NCBI RefSeq assembly: GCF_015221995.1
Contig: NZ_JADFFM010000001.1
Span: forward strand, 1,364,001 to 1,428,000
Reading direction: 5' to 3'
DNA from: Mucilaginibacter boryungensis
Lineage (GTDB): Bacteria; Bacteroidota; Bacteroidia; Sphingobacteriales; Sphingobacteriaceae
DNA: 64,000 nucleotides
Shown here piece by piece: positions 26,216 through 35,323 of this stretch. The position numbers and the translations under genes are program-made. Position 1 is the first letter of the stretch; each line of letters starts with the position of its first letter. The notes below the pieces were generated by a model that had not been told where the DNA came from, did no database searches, and saw nothing but the letters and a program-made list of their open reading frames with translations.

Positions 26216-29200
26216 TTATATAGCTGAGGTTTTAATAGCTGTTGTTTCTTCGGGCATTAAGGATGGAGATTTATAAGTGGTTTTATTTTGTACCCAGGCA
26301 AATACTAAGGGCAGAATAAACAATGCGGCCAATGTAGAGGCAAACAATCCACCGATTACAGCACGGCCCAACGGCGCGGTTTGCTCGCCGGCCTCGCCCA
26401 TTCCCGATGCCATAGGTACCATACCCGCCATCATGGCGAAACTGGTCATCAGGATAGGGCGCAAACGGATAGCCGCGCTGGTAACAGAAGCCCGTGTAGC
26501 ATCTTTAAATTCTAACCGTAGTTTCTCTCCATTAGTTACAATAAGGATAGCATTTGCTACGGAAACACCGGTTGACATGATCATCCCCATATAAGATTGC
26601 AGGTTGAGGGTAGAGCTGGTAAGCAGTAACGCCGCCAGCGAACCGAGTATTACTGCCGGGACGGTAGATAATACTGTTAAGGATAGCTTGAAAGATTGAT
26701 AGTTGGCGGCCAGCAATAAAAATATTACTAATACCGCAAAGCCCAATCCGCTTTGTAAACTACTCATCGTTTCAGTAAGCAGGTTGGTCATTCCCTTTAA
26801 TTCGGCTATTAATCCCTTGGGCGGGGTACCTATTCCTTTCAAAGCTTTTTGCACATCGGCTGTAGCTGTACCCAGGTCCATTTTGTTAATATTGGCGCTT
26901 ACTGTTAAAAATCGCCTTGGGCCGGCACGATCGTATTCACCGGGCGCATGGGTCATTTTAAAATCTGCTACATCGGCAAGTGTTGGCGTATTTTGACCTT
27001 TTAGGAGAGGGATTTCCTTCAACTCGTCTATAGTATTCATCGTATACTCTGGTATTTGTACCTGTACCTGATAGGTGTATTGTTTGTTTTCATCCAGCCA
27101 CTGGTTCTTCTCGGTAAAACGACTGGAGGATGTACTCGCAGTTACGGACCTGGCAATATCTGTAACAGTCAAACCAAACTGTGATACCTTTTGCCGGTCA
27201 AGCGTTATTGCTATTACCGGGATATTCAGTGGCTGAACAATTTGCACATCCCGCAAATAAGGTATCTGCTTTAGTTTAGCAACCGCTTTATTTGCATAGG
27301 TTTCTATCTGCGCCATATCCTTTCCCGCAACCCGTAATTCAATTGGGGTTGAAGCCCCCTGGCTCATAATCTTTTCGGTCATATCTATCGGTTCAAAAGT
27401 AATGCGCAGGTTAGGCATAGCGTGACCGATGTTTTTACGCAGGGCATCTTTCAATTCGTCCATATTAACCTTATAGCTTTCGTCCAGCTTAACTTGCAGG
27501 ACGGCCTCGTGTGTGCCTGTATTAAAAATATACAGGTTACTGCTGCCGTAACTGCTGGGAATGATGCCCACATAACCCGAACTGATCTCGATATGATGGT
27601 CAACAGTTTTATCAATAATGTTCAGCACCTGTTTAAATTTATCTTCGGTGCGTTCCAGCCTGGTACCATCAGGCGCTTTAATCCGGATCATAAACTGGCC
27701 GTTGTTCAATTTTGGCATCATATCCTTACCGATAACGATGAAACCGATACCAGCTAAAACAATAACCACCACTAAATATATGGGCACAATAAGTTTTTTA
27801 TGAGGCATCCACCGGGTAATAATATTCATAAAACGCAGTTTTACCTTTTCAAAAAAATCGTTGTCCTCCGGGTGTTCCCGTTCTTCTCTCAAGTGCTTGT
27901 TTATCTGTAGCTCTTCTTCGCGGTTCAATGCCTCGCCGGCGTGGGCATGTATTTTGCCATGGTGATAGTGCTGGTATTGTGCGGCGTTAATTAGCCAGTT
28001 ACTTAATATTGGCACAAGGGTTTGGGCCAGAATATAAGATACGATCATGGTTAACCCGATAGACAAAGACAATGGCAGAAACATCGCTTTAGGGACACCA
28101 TTCATAAGAAAGGACGGCGCGAATACGGCAAGGATACAAAGCAGGATAAGCAACAATGGAAACGATATCTCCTCGCAGGCCTCATAAATAGCCAGTTTTT
28201 TCGATTTGCCCATTTCCAGGTGCTGATGAATATTTTCTATCGTAACAGTCGCCTGGTCAACCAGGATACCTATTGCCAAGGCCAGGCCGCTCAGGGTCAT
28301 AATATTAATGGTTTGGCCGAAGGCGCCCAATAACATTACGCCTAAAAGGATAGAAACCGGGATGGTAATCACTACAATTAAACTACTTCGCCAATCGCGC
28401 AGGAATAACAATACCATTAAGCCGGTAAGCAAAGCCCCTAGGCCTCCTTCGGTCATTAAACTTTTAACGGCGTTTATTACAAAAACAGATTGGTCAAATT
28501 CATAGGATACTTTAATGTCGTCGGGCAATAAGTTTTGCATTTCAGGTAATTTAGCTTTCAAGCCCTGTACAACTGACCAGGTGGATGCACTGGCTGTTTT
28601 TACTATCGGAATGTATACCGATCTCTTTCCGTTGATCAAAGCATAATCAACCGTAATATCCGAAGCATCGGCCACGCGCGCCACATCTTTCACCAGCACC
28701 GAAACGCCGTTTTTAGTTTTGATTGGGATATCACCAAACTCTTCAGATCTTTTAACCAGTGAGTTAATAGTAGTTGTAAACATGGTATTACCGATGCGCA
28801 GGTTACCCGACGGCGACATGGCGTTAAACTTAGCCAAGGCCTCCACTACCTGATCGGGCGTTAGATCGTAACTGCGTAATTTGGCCGGATCGACACTCAC
28901 GGTGATAGAGCGCGAATTGGCGCCAAAAGGCGGGGGGGCTGATAATCCCGGCACCGAAGCAAACATAGGCCGGATACGGGTAGCTGCCATATCGTATATT
29001 TCTTTCAGACTGCGGCCGGGAGCGGATAATACTAACTGGCCTACCGGCAAAGATGAAGCATCGTACCGGATTACCTGTGGTGGTAAGGCTCCCGGCGGGA
29101 AGAATTTCATGGCGCGGTTTACCTGTAAGGCTACCTGAGCTTGTGCTTCTGCCATATCGGTGCTTTCGTAAAAGCTGATCTTAAGCATGGTAAGCCCCTG

Positions 29201-29455
29201 TATATTTTTAGTAGAAATATTTTTAATGCCGTTTACATACAGGAACTGATCCTGCAAACGGGTGCTAAAAAAACCCTCCATTTGCTGAGGCGACATACCG
29301 CCATAGGATTCGATGACATAGATGGTAGGCAGGTTTAACTGCGGGAAGATATCTATAGGGATATTTATGGCACTAAGCACGGCGAAGATCATCAAACTCA
29401 TGGTAATTACTACCACGGTAATAGGCCGTTTAAGTGCGGCGGTGACCATTGACAT
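26216..29455 (-). CDS. RND efflux permease (AcrB/CzcA superfamily)
   Basis: A 1079-residue, 12-helix proton-driven transporter with two large periplasmic loops. ALKRPITVVVITMSL starts helix 1; the conserved helix-4 motif reads LAIGILVDQATVTIENI with Asp400 followed by Gln401, where AcrB-type pumps have two aspartates. The second half has MMAGMVPMASGMGEAGEQ. It probably exports amphiphilic or toxic compounds together with the adaptor and TolC-like protein of the same operon. The substrate cannot be told. A cytoplasmic or loop insert rich in His and Glu lies around residues 495-530 (QHYHHGKIHAHAGE). Confidence 0.93.
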   Translation of the reverse strand: MSMVTAALKRPITVVVITMSLMIFAVLSAINIPIDIFPQLNLPTIYVIESYGGMSPQQMEGFFSTRLQDQFLYVNGIKNISTKNIQGLTMLKISFYESTDMAEAQAQVALQVNRAMKFFPPGALPPQVIRYDASSLPVGQLVLSAPGRSLKEIYDMAATRIRPMFASVPGLSAPPPFGANSRSITVSVDPAKLRSYDLTPDQVVEALAKFNAMSPSGNLRIGNTMFTTTINSLVKRSEEFGDIPIKTKNGVSVLVKDVARVADASDITVDYALINGKRSVYIPIVKTASASTWSVVQGLKAKLPEMQNLLPDDIKVSYEFDQSVFVINAVKSLMTEGGLGALLTGLMVLLFLRDWRSSLIVVITIPVSILLGVMLLGAFGQTINIMTLSGLALAIGILVDQATVTIENIHQHLEMGKSKKLAIYEACEEISFPLLLILLCILAVFAPSFLMNGVPKAMFLPLSLSIGLTMIVSYILAQTLVPILSNWLINAAQYQHYHHGKIHAHAGEALNREEELQINKHLREEREHPEDNDFFEKVKLRFMNIITRWMPHKKLIVPIYLVVVIVLAGIGFIVIGKDMMPKLNNGQFMIRIKAPDGTRLERTEDKFKQVLNIIDKTVDHHIEISSGYVGIIPSSYGSSNLYIFNTGTHEAVLQVKLDESYKVNMDELKDALRKNIGHAMPNLRITFEPIDMTEKIMSQGASTPIELRVAGKDMAQIETYANKAVAKLKQIPYLRDVQIVQPLNIPVIAITLDRQKVSQFGLTVTDIARSVTASTSSSRFTEKNQWLDENKQYTYQVQVQIPEYTMNTIDELKEIPLLKGQNTPTLADVADFKMTHAPGEYDRAGPRRFLTVSANINKMDLGTATADVQKALKGIGTPPKGLIAELKGMTNLLTETMSSLQSGLGFAVLVIFLLLAANYQSFKLSLTVLSTVPAVILGSLAALLLTSSTLNLQSYMGMIMSTGVSVANAILIVTNGEKLRLEFKDATRASVTSAAIRLRPILMTSFAMMAGMVPMASGMGEAGEQTAPLGRAVIGGLFASTLAALFILPLVFAWVQNKTTYKSPSLMPEETTAIKTSAI

Positions 29456-29461
29456 AATAAT

Positions 29462-30844
29462 TTAATTAAAAAGGTTTAAAATGTAATTGACCTGATTGAC
29501 GGTAACCGCTTTTTGAAACAAGGCGCTGGTGTAAATGAACCGGGCTTGCGCGTAATCAGTTTCGGCCCGGTATAAAATGTTTAAAGCCGCATTAAGTTCG
29601 ATAATATCAGTTAAGCCATTTTTATACAATGATAGTTTTTGACGATAACCCGCATTAGCAGCCCTTAGTTGGTTGGGAATTTCCACCAGGCGCTGTTTAG
29701 CAGTATTAAGTTCTACATCGGCCTGACTGACACCTAAGGCCAATAATGATTTCTGTTCGTCCAGTTTTTTTATCGCATAGTCGGTCGCCGTTTTTTGCGT
29801 GCGCAGTTTAAGCTGTTTACGGCGCAGGTCGAACAGGTTATAAGAGACACCCACACCAACAAGGTAATTGTTTCGGTCGAACCCAAAACCGCTGGAAAGA
29901 TCATTAAAATGGTCGTTACCATCTATACTGGAGCCACGCCCCCAGGCGGCAGCTTCCAGTAAAATCTTAGGGTTGTATTGTTTCTTAACCAGTTCCTCTT
30001 TCTGCCGGCTGTTTTGAACAATTGACCTATAATAATTGATAATGGGATGATTTGCGGTATCTGCAACCATCAGTTGGGGGACATTAGTTTGTGAAATCAG
30101 TCGCGTTTCGGCCAGTGTGTCCGGTACAATGCTTTGATAAGGTAAGCCACTAACAGCTGCTAATTGCAGTTGTGTTTGTTTAAGCTGATTATCCAGTTCA
30201 ATATAAGTTAATCTTGCTTTTGATAGCTCGGCTTCAGCTATACTGGTGTCAACGCCCGGCCTGATACCACTTTTAGCAAGCGATTGAATAGACCGCCTGA
30301 TCTGCTGGTTACGCTCAATATTGCGGGACTGGATCGTTAAATAATCCTGCAAGCGCATCAGTTGCAGGTAATTACCAATGGTATAGGCTTGTAATTTGTA
30401 TTTTGATTGCTGGAACAGGTTTTGTTCTACGGCAATATCTGAGCTGGCAACATTATTCTGGGCCGCATAAGCCCCGAAATTGTAAATTTCCCAATCCAGC
30501 GCAACTATGCCCAGATTAGTTAAAACAGCCGAAGTATTACTTTCAGCACGTACTCCCCGCGAGTTAGATGGGATGATGCCAAAGCCAAAGTATGGCCCGG
30601 CGGTATTATTATTAGTACCTATATCGGTTTGATAATTCAGTTTTAAATTAGGAAGCCAATTGCCCCGGATTTCCATAGCTTGTGCTTGCCTGGTTGCAAT
30701 AGCAGCAGAATCAGCAATTAATGCAGGCGCTTTTTGATCAACTTTATTAAGAAGGTACTTCAGCGTAACCCGGTGTTGGGCACGGACCGCAATGGCTGAT
30801 AATAGCATCAATGCGGCGCACCCATATATTTTAACATAGTGCAT
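29462..30844 (-). CDS. TolC-family outer membrane efflux protein
   Basis: A 460-residue exported protein with a signal peptide (cleavage near VRAQ, residue 22) and two repeats of long alpha-helical segments separated by short strand regions, the layout of OEP/TolC channels. YNLFDLRRKQLKLRTQK near 325 and the C-terminal FIYTSALFQKAV helix fit the second repeat. It forms the outer membrane exit duct for the RND pump encoded 6 bases downstream. Confidence 0.92.
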   Translation of the reverse strand: MHYVKIYGCAALMLLSAIAVRAQHRVTLKYLLNKVDQKAPALIADSAAIATRQAQAMEIRGNWLPNLKLNYQTDIGTNNNTAGPYFGFGIIPSNSRGVRAESNTSAVLTNLGIVALDWEIYNFGAYAAQNNVASSDIAVEQNLFQQSKYKLQAYTIGNYLQLMRLQDYLTIQSRNIERNQQIRRSIQSLAKSGIRPGVDTSIAEAELSKARLTYIELDNQLKQTQLQLAAVSGLPYQSIVPDTLAETRLISQTNVPQLMVADTANHPIINYYRSIVQNSRQKEELVKKQYNPKILLEAAAWGRGSSIDGNDHFNDLSSGFGFDRNNYLVGVGVSYNLFDLRRKQLKLRTQKTATDYAIKKLDEQKSLLALGVSQADVELNTAKQRLVEIPNQLRAANAGYRQKLSLYKNGLTDIIELNAALNILYRAETDYAQARFIYTSALFQKAVTVNQVNYILNLFN

Positions 30845-30936
30845 CTTTGGGTAATTAAGAAATTAGAAAAAGGAATACAATAACCTCAGTTAAGCGGTTA
30901 AGAGAGGCCAGCCAAACAGTGGCCTAAGAAGGAAGA

Positions 30937-31302
30937 TCAAATAGTTAATTTGCCTGAAAGCAGGTATCGATGCAGCGGAGGGGATAAACTTAAATGAATG
31001 TTTGATAAAATGCCGGCAGTAACCCGTTTAGCTTTGTTAAATGTTGGAAATAAAATATTTAATAAGGCAGTAAACAGGAATGTAAGGGCCAAAAATGGAT
31101 TGGCCAACTGTTTTTGGATAGTTGTAACATCAAAAGTACTATCCTCTATATATTCCTGCTTACGCTTGGTAAATGCTTTGGCACAAACACGGATCGGTTT
31201 TCCTTCCTGAATTTTTTTAACTGCGTGAAATCCCACGAATGGCTTTGCTGCCAACATTAAGGCCGCAAGAAATAAGAAGTAAGGGATACTTAGCACACGC
31301 AT
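30937..31302 (-). CDS. Small membrane protein of unknown function
   Basis: 121 residues with an N-terminal hydrophobic segment (YFLFLAALMLAAKPF) and a second one near residues 70-85 (FLALTFLFTALLNILF). I recognise no family. It lies 92 bases upstream of the TolC-like gene on the same strand and is the first gene of the efflux operon as far as can be seen. A set of inverted repeats precedes it. The opposite strand has a shorter 70-codon frame that I regard as a shadow. Confidence 0.55.
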   Translation of the reverse strand: MRVLSIPYFLFLAALMLAAKPFVGFHAVKKIQEGKPIRVCAKAFTKRKQEYIEDSTFDVTTIQKQLANPFLALTFLFTALLNILFPTFNKAKRVTAGILSNIHLSLSPPLHRYLLSGKLTI

Positions 31303-31313
31303 AATATCAATAA

Positions 31314-31376
31314 CGCAACTTTATTCAAAGTTGGAAAGAATTTTTTCATCATTGGTTATGTAACAGGAAAGTTGCG
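31314..31376 (-). promoter_or_regulatory. Inverted repeats upstream of the efflux operon
   Basis: CGCAACTTT at 31314-31322 pairs with AAAGTTG at 31327-31333 (7-base stem, 4-base spacer) and again with AAAGTTGCG at 31368-31376 (9 bases). Three half-sites just before the first gene of the efflux operon suggest an operator. No regulator gene is adjacent. Confidence 0.45.
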
Positions 31377-31494
31377 CAGTTATCAGATTAAAAAAAATTA
31401 TCGTAGAAATTGATGCCAGTGTAATAATATGATCGCCTGATTTTTTCAAATGACTTGCAATTATCATATAGTATATCTACGTTAGTAAAATAAA

Positions 31495-31538
31495 TGTAAT
31501 TATTACAATTATTATCCAATAGTGATCTGTTCACAGAT
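31495..31538 (+). promoter_or_regulatory. Two short dyads upstream of the GH31 gene
   Basis: TGTAATTATTACA (31495-31507) is symmetric around one base, and ATCTGT-TC-ACAGAT (31525-31538) is a second dyad 30 bases closer to the start. They are candidate regulator sites in the 268-base gap before the GH31 gene. No consensus promoter could be fixed with them. Confidence 0.35.
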
Positions 31539-31570
31539 ATTTCACTACCTAATACCCGGCAATAACAATT

Positions 31571-33904
31571 ATGAAAAAAACCTTGTACTTATCGGTTGTG
31601 CTTTTTATAGCTTATACCAGCATCGCATTTTCGCAATCATATCAGCGTTTGGGGCAGGGGGTTAAAACAATTACGCAATCGATAGCTATCGAGGTTCAAT
31701 TTTATTCACCACAAATTGTGCGTGTATTAAAGCAACCTCAAGGAAACGTACTGAAAAAAGAAAGCCTGGCCGTGATAAAAAAGCCGCAGCAAACACAGGT
31801 TGATATTAGTGCCCAACACGATACGGTAACTTTAAAAAGCAGCGCTGTTGAGGTAAAATTAAATTTAAAAACAGGCGGCGTCAGCTTTGTTTCTGCTGTT
31901 AGCGGCGTACCCTTGTTTACCGAGAAGGATTACGGCACACAGTTTACGCATGTTAAAGATGGCAACGAGGCATCTTTTGATGTACGGCAAGCTTTTATAT
32001 TAGATAAAGACGAGGTTATTTATGGGCTTGGGCAACAACCTAATGGTAAATTGAACCAACGTGGACAAAAGGTGTATTTGCGTAACGAAAACACGCGGGT
32101 TTGTATCCCCTTTTTTCAATCGGTAAAGGGCTATGGCATTTATTGGGACAGTTATGCCCCTACCACTTTTACCGACAATATACAGGAAACAGCGTTTGAT
32201 TCGGAAGTTGGCAACTGTGCAGATTATTATTTTATGTATGGAGGAGGAGCCGATGGTGTAGTTACCCAGATGCGTGACCTTACAGGGCAAGCGCCTATGA
32301 TGCCTTTATGGGTATATGGCTATAACCAGTCGCGCGAACGCTATAAAACACAATTTGAACTTGTTGACGTAGTTAAAAGATACCGCGCGTTAAAAGTTCC
32401 TTTAGATGGTATCGTGCAGGATTGGCAATATTGGGGTAAGGACGATAACTGGAACGCGATGAGTTTTGATGCTACCACGTATCCGAAACCACAGTTGATG
32501 GTAGATAGCGTACACCTTTTGCATGCCCACTTGTTTATTGTTTCCTGGCCAGGATTTGCCCCTAAAACGCCGCAATTTCAGGAATTCAAGCAAAAAAATA
32601 TGCTGATCAATTTTGACACCTGGCCTCCGGGTGCCAATACACGTCCCTATGATGTGTATAACCCCGAGGCACGTGATATCTATTGGGGGTATCTAAATAA
32701 AGGAATTTTCTCATTAGGCCCTGATGCCTGGTGGCTGGACTCGACGGAACCGGATCATATCAATATAAGGGATAAGGATTTTGACCAGCCTACTTTTTTG
32801 GGCACTTTTAGAAGTGTTCAAAATGCTTTTCCATTAGCGCACACAAAGGGGGTTTATGAGCATCAAAGGGATGAATCAGCTACCAAACGTGTGGTGCTGC
32901 TTACACGTTCTGCGTTTGCGGGACAACAGCGTTATAGCGCTAATACATGGAGCGGTGATATACGGTCGGACTGGCCAACCTTTAAAAAACAGATACCGAA
33001 TGCGCTTAACTTTTCGATGACCGGGCTGCCATATTGGAATGCCGATATAGGTGGCTTTTTTGCTGGCAACTGGAATAGGGGCGGCGGTATCAACAATCCG
33101 GAATTCAAGGAATTATATGCCCGCTGGTTGCAATTTGGCGCTTTTACGCCAATGATGCGATCGCACGGCACAGATATCCCGAGAGAGATATATCAATTTG
33201 GCAAGCGTGGCGATCAGATATTCGATGTAGTTGAAAAATTCATCAACCTGCGTTATAGCATATTGCCTTATATCTACTCAACTGCGTGGAATGTTACACA
33301 TAATTCGGGTTCTATTATGAGGCCGTTATATGCAGGGTTTGGGCAGGATAAACAAGGATATGAAGTTAATACGGAATACCTGTTTGGTAAATCGTTTTTA
33401 GTAATGCCGGTTACCGATAAGGGCGTTAAAAGTCAAGATGTTTATCTGCCAGCCGGTACTAAATGGTACGATTTCTGGACGGGAGAGATTGCAGAAGGCG
33501 GTAAGAACATTGAACGGGCCACACCAATTGATATATTACCGTTGTATGTGCAGGCTGGCTCTATTATTCCGTGGGGGCCAAAAGTGCAATACGCAAACGA
33601 GAAGAAATGGGACAATTTAACTATCCGGGTTTATCCTGGTGCTGATGGTGAATTTACCTTGTATGAAGATCAAAACGATAATTATAATTATGAAAAGGGT
33701 GTGTATGCCACTATAGATTTTGCATGGAACGATAAAGAACGCACATTGACCATTAATGAACAAAAAGGGGCATTTCCGGGAATGATTACCAAAAGGAAAT
33801 TTAATTTGATCATTGTCAAGCCTAATCATGGCACAGGCATTGAAACTACTTCTCCTGATAAAACCATCAATTATAATGGCAGGGATATAAAAGTCAAATT
33901 TTAG
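31571..33904 (+). CDS. Glycoside hydrolase family 31 (alpha-xylosidase/alpha-glucosidase type), exported
   Basis: A 777-residue exported enzyme with a signal peptide cleaved near AFSQ (residue 21), an N-terminal beta-sandwich, a TIM barrel and C-terminal sheet domains. The nucleophile is Asp390 in WWLDSTEPD and the likely acid/base Asp463 in WSGD. MPLWVYGYNQSRERYKTQ near 244 is typical of the barrel start. The C-terminal part with WYDFWTGE and IRVYPGADGEFTLYEDQND fits the DUF5110-type domain of bacterial GH31. Xylose genes at 41.9-44.7 kb make alpha-xylosidase attractive, but the substrate is not proven. Confidence 0.92.
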   Translation: MKKTLYLSVVLFIAYTSIAFSQSYQRLGQGVKTITQSIAIEVQFYSPQIVRVLKQPQGNVLKKESLAVIKKPQQTQVDISAQHDTVTLKSSAVEVKLNLKTGGVSFVSAVSGVPLFTEKDYGTQFTHVKDGNEASFDVRQAFILDKDEVIYGLGQQPNGKLNQRGQKVYLRNENTRVCIPFFQSVKGYGIYWDSYAPTTFTDNIQETAFDSEVGNCADYYFMYGGGADGVVTQMRDLTGQAPMMPLWVYGYNQSRERYKTQFELVDVVKRYRALKVPLDGIVQDWQYWGKDDNWNAMSFDATTYPKPQLMVDSVHLLHAHLFIVSWPGFAPKTPQFQEFKQKNMLINFDTWPPGANTRPYDVYNPEARDIYWGYLNKGIFSLGPDAWWLDSTEPDHINIRDKDFDQPTFLGTFRSVQNAFPLAHTKGVYEHQRDESATKRVVLLTRSAFAGQQRYSANTWSGDIRSDWPTFKKQIPNALNFSMTGLPYWNADIGGFFAGNWNRGGGINNPEFKELYARWLQFGAFTPMMRSHGTDIPREIYQFGKRGDQIFDVVEKFINLRYSILPYIYSTAWNVTHNSGSIMRPLYAGFGQDKQGYEVNTEYLFGKSFLVMPVTDKGVKSQDVYLPAGTKWYDFWTGEIAEGGKNIERATPIDILPLYVQAGSIIPWGPKVQYANEKKWDNLTIRVYPGADGEFTLYEDQNDNYNYEKGVYATIDFAWNDKERTLTINEQKGAFPGMITKRKFNLIIVKPNHGTGIETTSPDKTINYNGRDIKVKF

Positions 33905-33993
33905 AAAAGGTTAAATACACCTTGCGGTTACCACGCAATTGAATAACACTTCAGGTATTATTGCATAGCTTTGATATCGATAGCCTGATCAGT

Positions 33994-35091
33994 TTACAGT
34001 GTTAATTTATCAAAATTCCACCAGGCCGTTTGCTTAGGGGCATCACCCAACGTATAGGGTTCGCCAATACGGGGTACATTTACTTGCACATTCAACTTTT
34101 CAGCAGCGGGCAATAGCTTTTCTATAGGTTCGTTCCACGGACGATTGGCCTCCTCGAATTTAGCCCAATGGATAGGTTGCAGCAAACGGGCTTGCAGGTC
34201 GACCGCAGCCTGGGCGGTTTGTCCAAGCCACAGATGTGTCCATGGCCAATTAGGGCTGTACTGTCCGCATTCCAGCAGTGCCAGGTCAAATGGGCCGTAT
34301 TGCTGGCCTATCTGTTTAAAGTGTGGCCCGTAGCCGCTATCGCCGCTATAAAACAAGCGGTACTGGTTTGCCTGTATCACGTATGATGCCCAAAGGGTTT
34401 TATTTTCTTTACTATAGGTTCGGTTACTTTTATGTTGTGCCGGCGTAGCGGTGATTTGCAGCCCGCCAGGCAACGTTGTTGATTGGTTCCAGTTTAATTC
34501 GATGATCTTTTTACGGTCGAAGCCCCAGTACACCAAATCGGCCCCCACGCCCATAGGTACTACTGCCATTTTAATACGGCTTTTCAATTTTACCAGGGTG
34601 CGATAATCCAGGTGATCGTAATGGTCATGAGAGATGATCAACACATCTATGGGCGGCATATCATCCGCATGATAATTTGTTGTGCCTTTAAATGCGGTAA
34701 CTAATCCGGGTACCGGCCCGGCGTGATTGCTAAAAATAGGATCGATAAGTATATTACCCTGCCCGGTTTTGATCAGCAAAGACGAATGCCCGAACCAAAC
34801 CACTGTCGGTGCAGGGTCAGGCAGTGTTTTCAAATCGGTCTTGACCCATGGCAGTGGCTGGGAAGGCCTTAGGGTTTCAGGGCGGCGGCGAAAGAGCAGA
34901 TTGTGTTTAACAGTAGTGTCGGCACGTTCGGCCAGATTTTCAAAAGCGCCATTTTTATAATTTGGCAGGGCTTCTAACCTGGTAAGCTCGTCACCTTTCG
35001 GGTTTGTGCCTACTGATTTTACCATACCACAACCAGCAACTACCATCAACAACAGCGTAGCTATCCCTACCTCCAAACAACTCCTACTCAT
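33994..35091 (-). CDS. Metallo-beta-lactamase-fold lipoprotein, UlaG/NAPE-PLD-like
   Basis: A 365-residue lipoprotein (lipobox VVAGC, Cys21) with the MBL-fold metal site His155, His157, Asp159, His160 in ISHDHYDHLD. VVWFGHSSLLIKTGQGNILIDPIF near 97-120 and FYSGDSGYG further on are typical of the UlaG/RomA/NAPE-PLD-like branch, which hydrolyses phosphodiesters or lactones. It is unlikely to be a true beta-lactamase. It stands alone on the minus strand between two hydrolase genes. Confidence 0.88.
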   Translation of the reverse strand: MSRSCLEVGIATLLLMVVAGCGMVKSVGTNPKGDELTRLEALPNYKNGAFENLAERADTTVKHNLLFRRRPETLRPSQPLPWVKTDLKTLPDPAPTVVWFGHSSLLIKTGQGNILIDPIFSNHAGPVPGLVTAFKGTTNYHADDMPPIDVLIISHDHYDHLDYRTLVKLKSRIKMAVVPMGVGADLVYWGFDRKKIIELNWNQSTTLPGGLQITATPAQHKSNRTYSKENKTLWASYVIQANQYRLFYSGDSGYGPHFKQIGQQYGPFDLALLECGQYSPNWPWTHLWLGQTAQAAVDLQARLLQPIHWAKFEEANRPWNEPIEKLLPAAEKLNVQVNVPRIGEPYTLGDAPKQTAWWNFDKLTL

Positions 35092-35323
35092 ACCTAAAAA
35101 TGGAAAACGCTTATTATCCGGAATAAACGGTTATTTTTTGTATTTATTTTATCAATGACGAAAATAGTAAATTAAAAAAGAGTTTTTGCCCTTAATGATA
35201 ATGAGTTATGAGTTTTTGCTCGTGTAACAAACTATGCTCTGAACCGTAATGAAACTATTATATATACCGGTTTTAATATCAATAAATGTATAACTTTAAT
35301 TATTCATCCTATCTAACTAACCA

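Noticed and set aside
27422-27757. 111-codon open frame on the plus strand opposite the RND permease
   Set aside because: It is a shadow of the permease gene, without promoter or family similarity.
30998-31210. 70-codon plus-strand frame opposite the small membrane protein
   Set aside because: The minus-strand 121-codon frame has two clear membrane segments and lies in line with the efflux operon; the plus frame has no such features.
33994-35091. Metallo-beta-lactamase-fold protein as an antibiotic resistance enzyme
   Set aside because: Its motifs match the UlaG/NAPE-PLD-like branch, not class B beta-lactamases.
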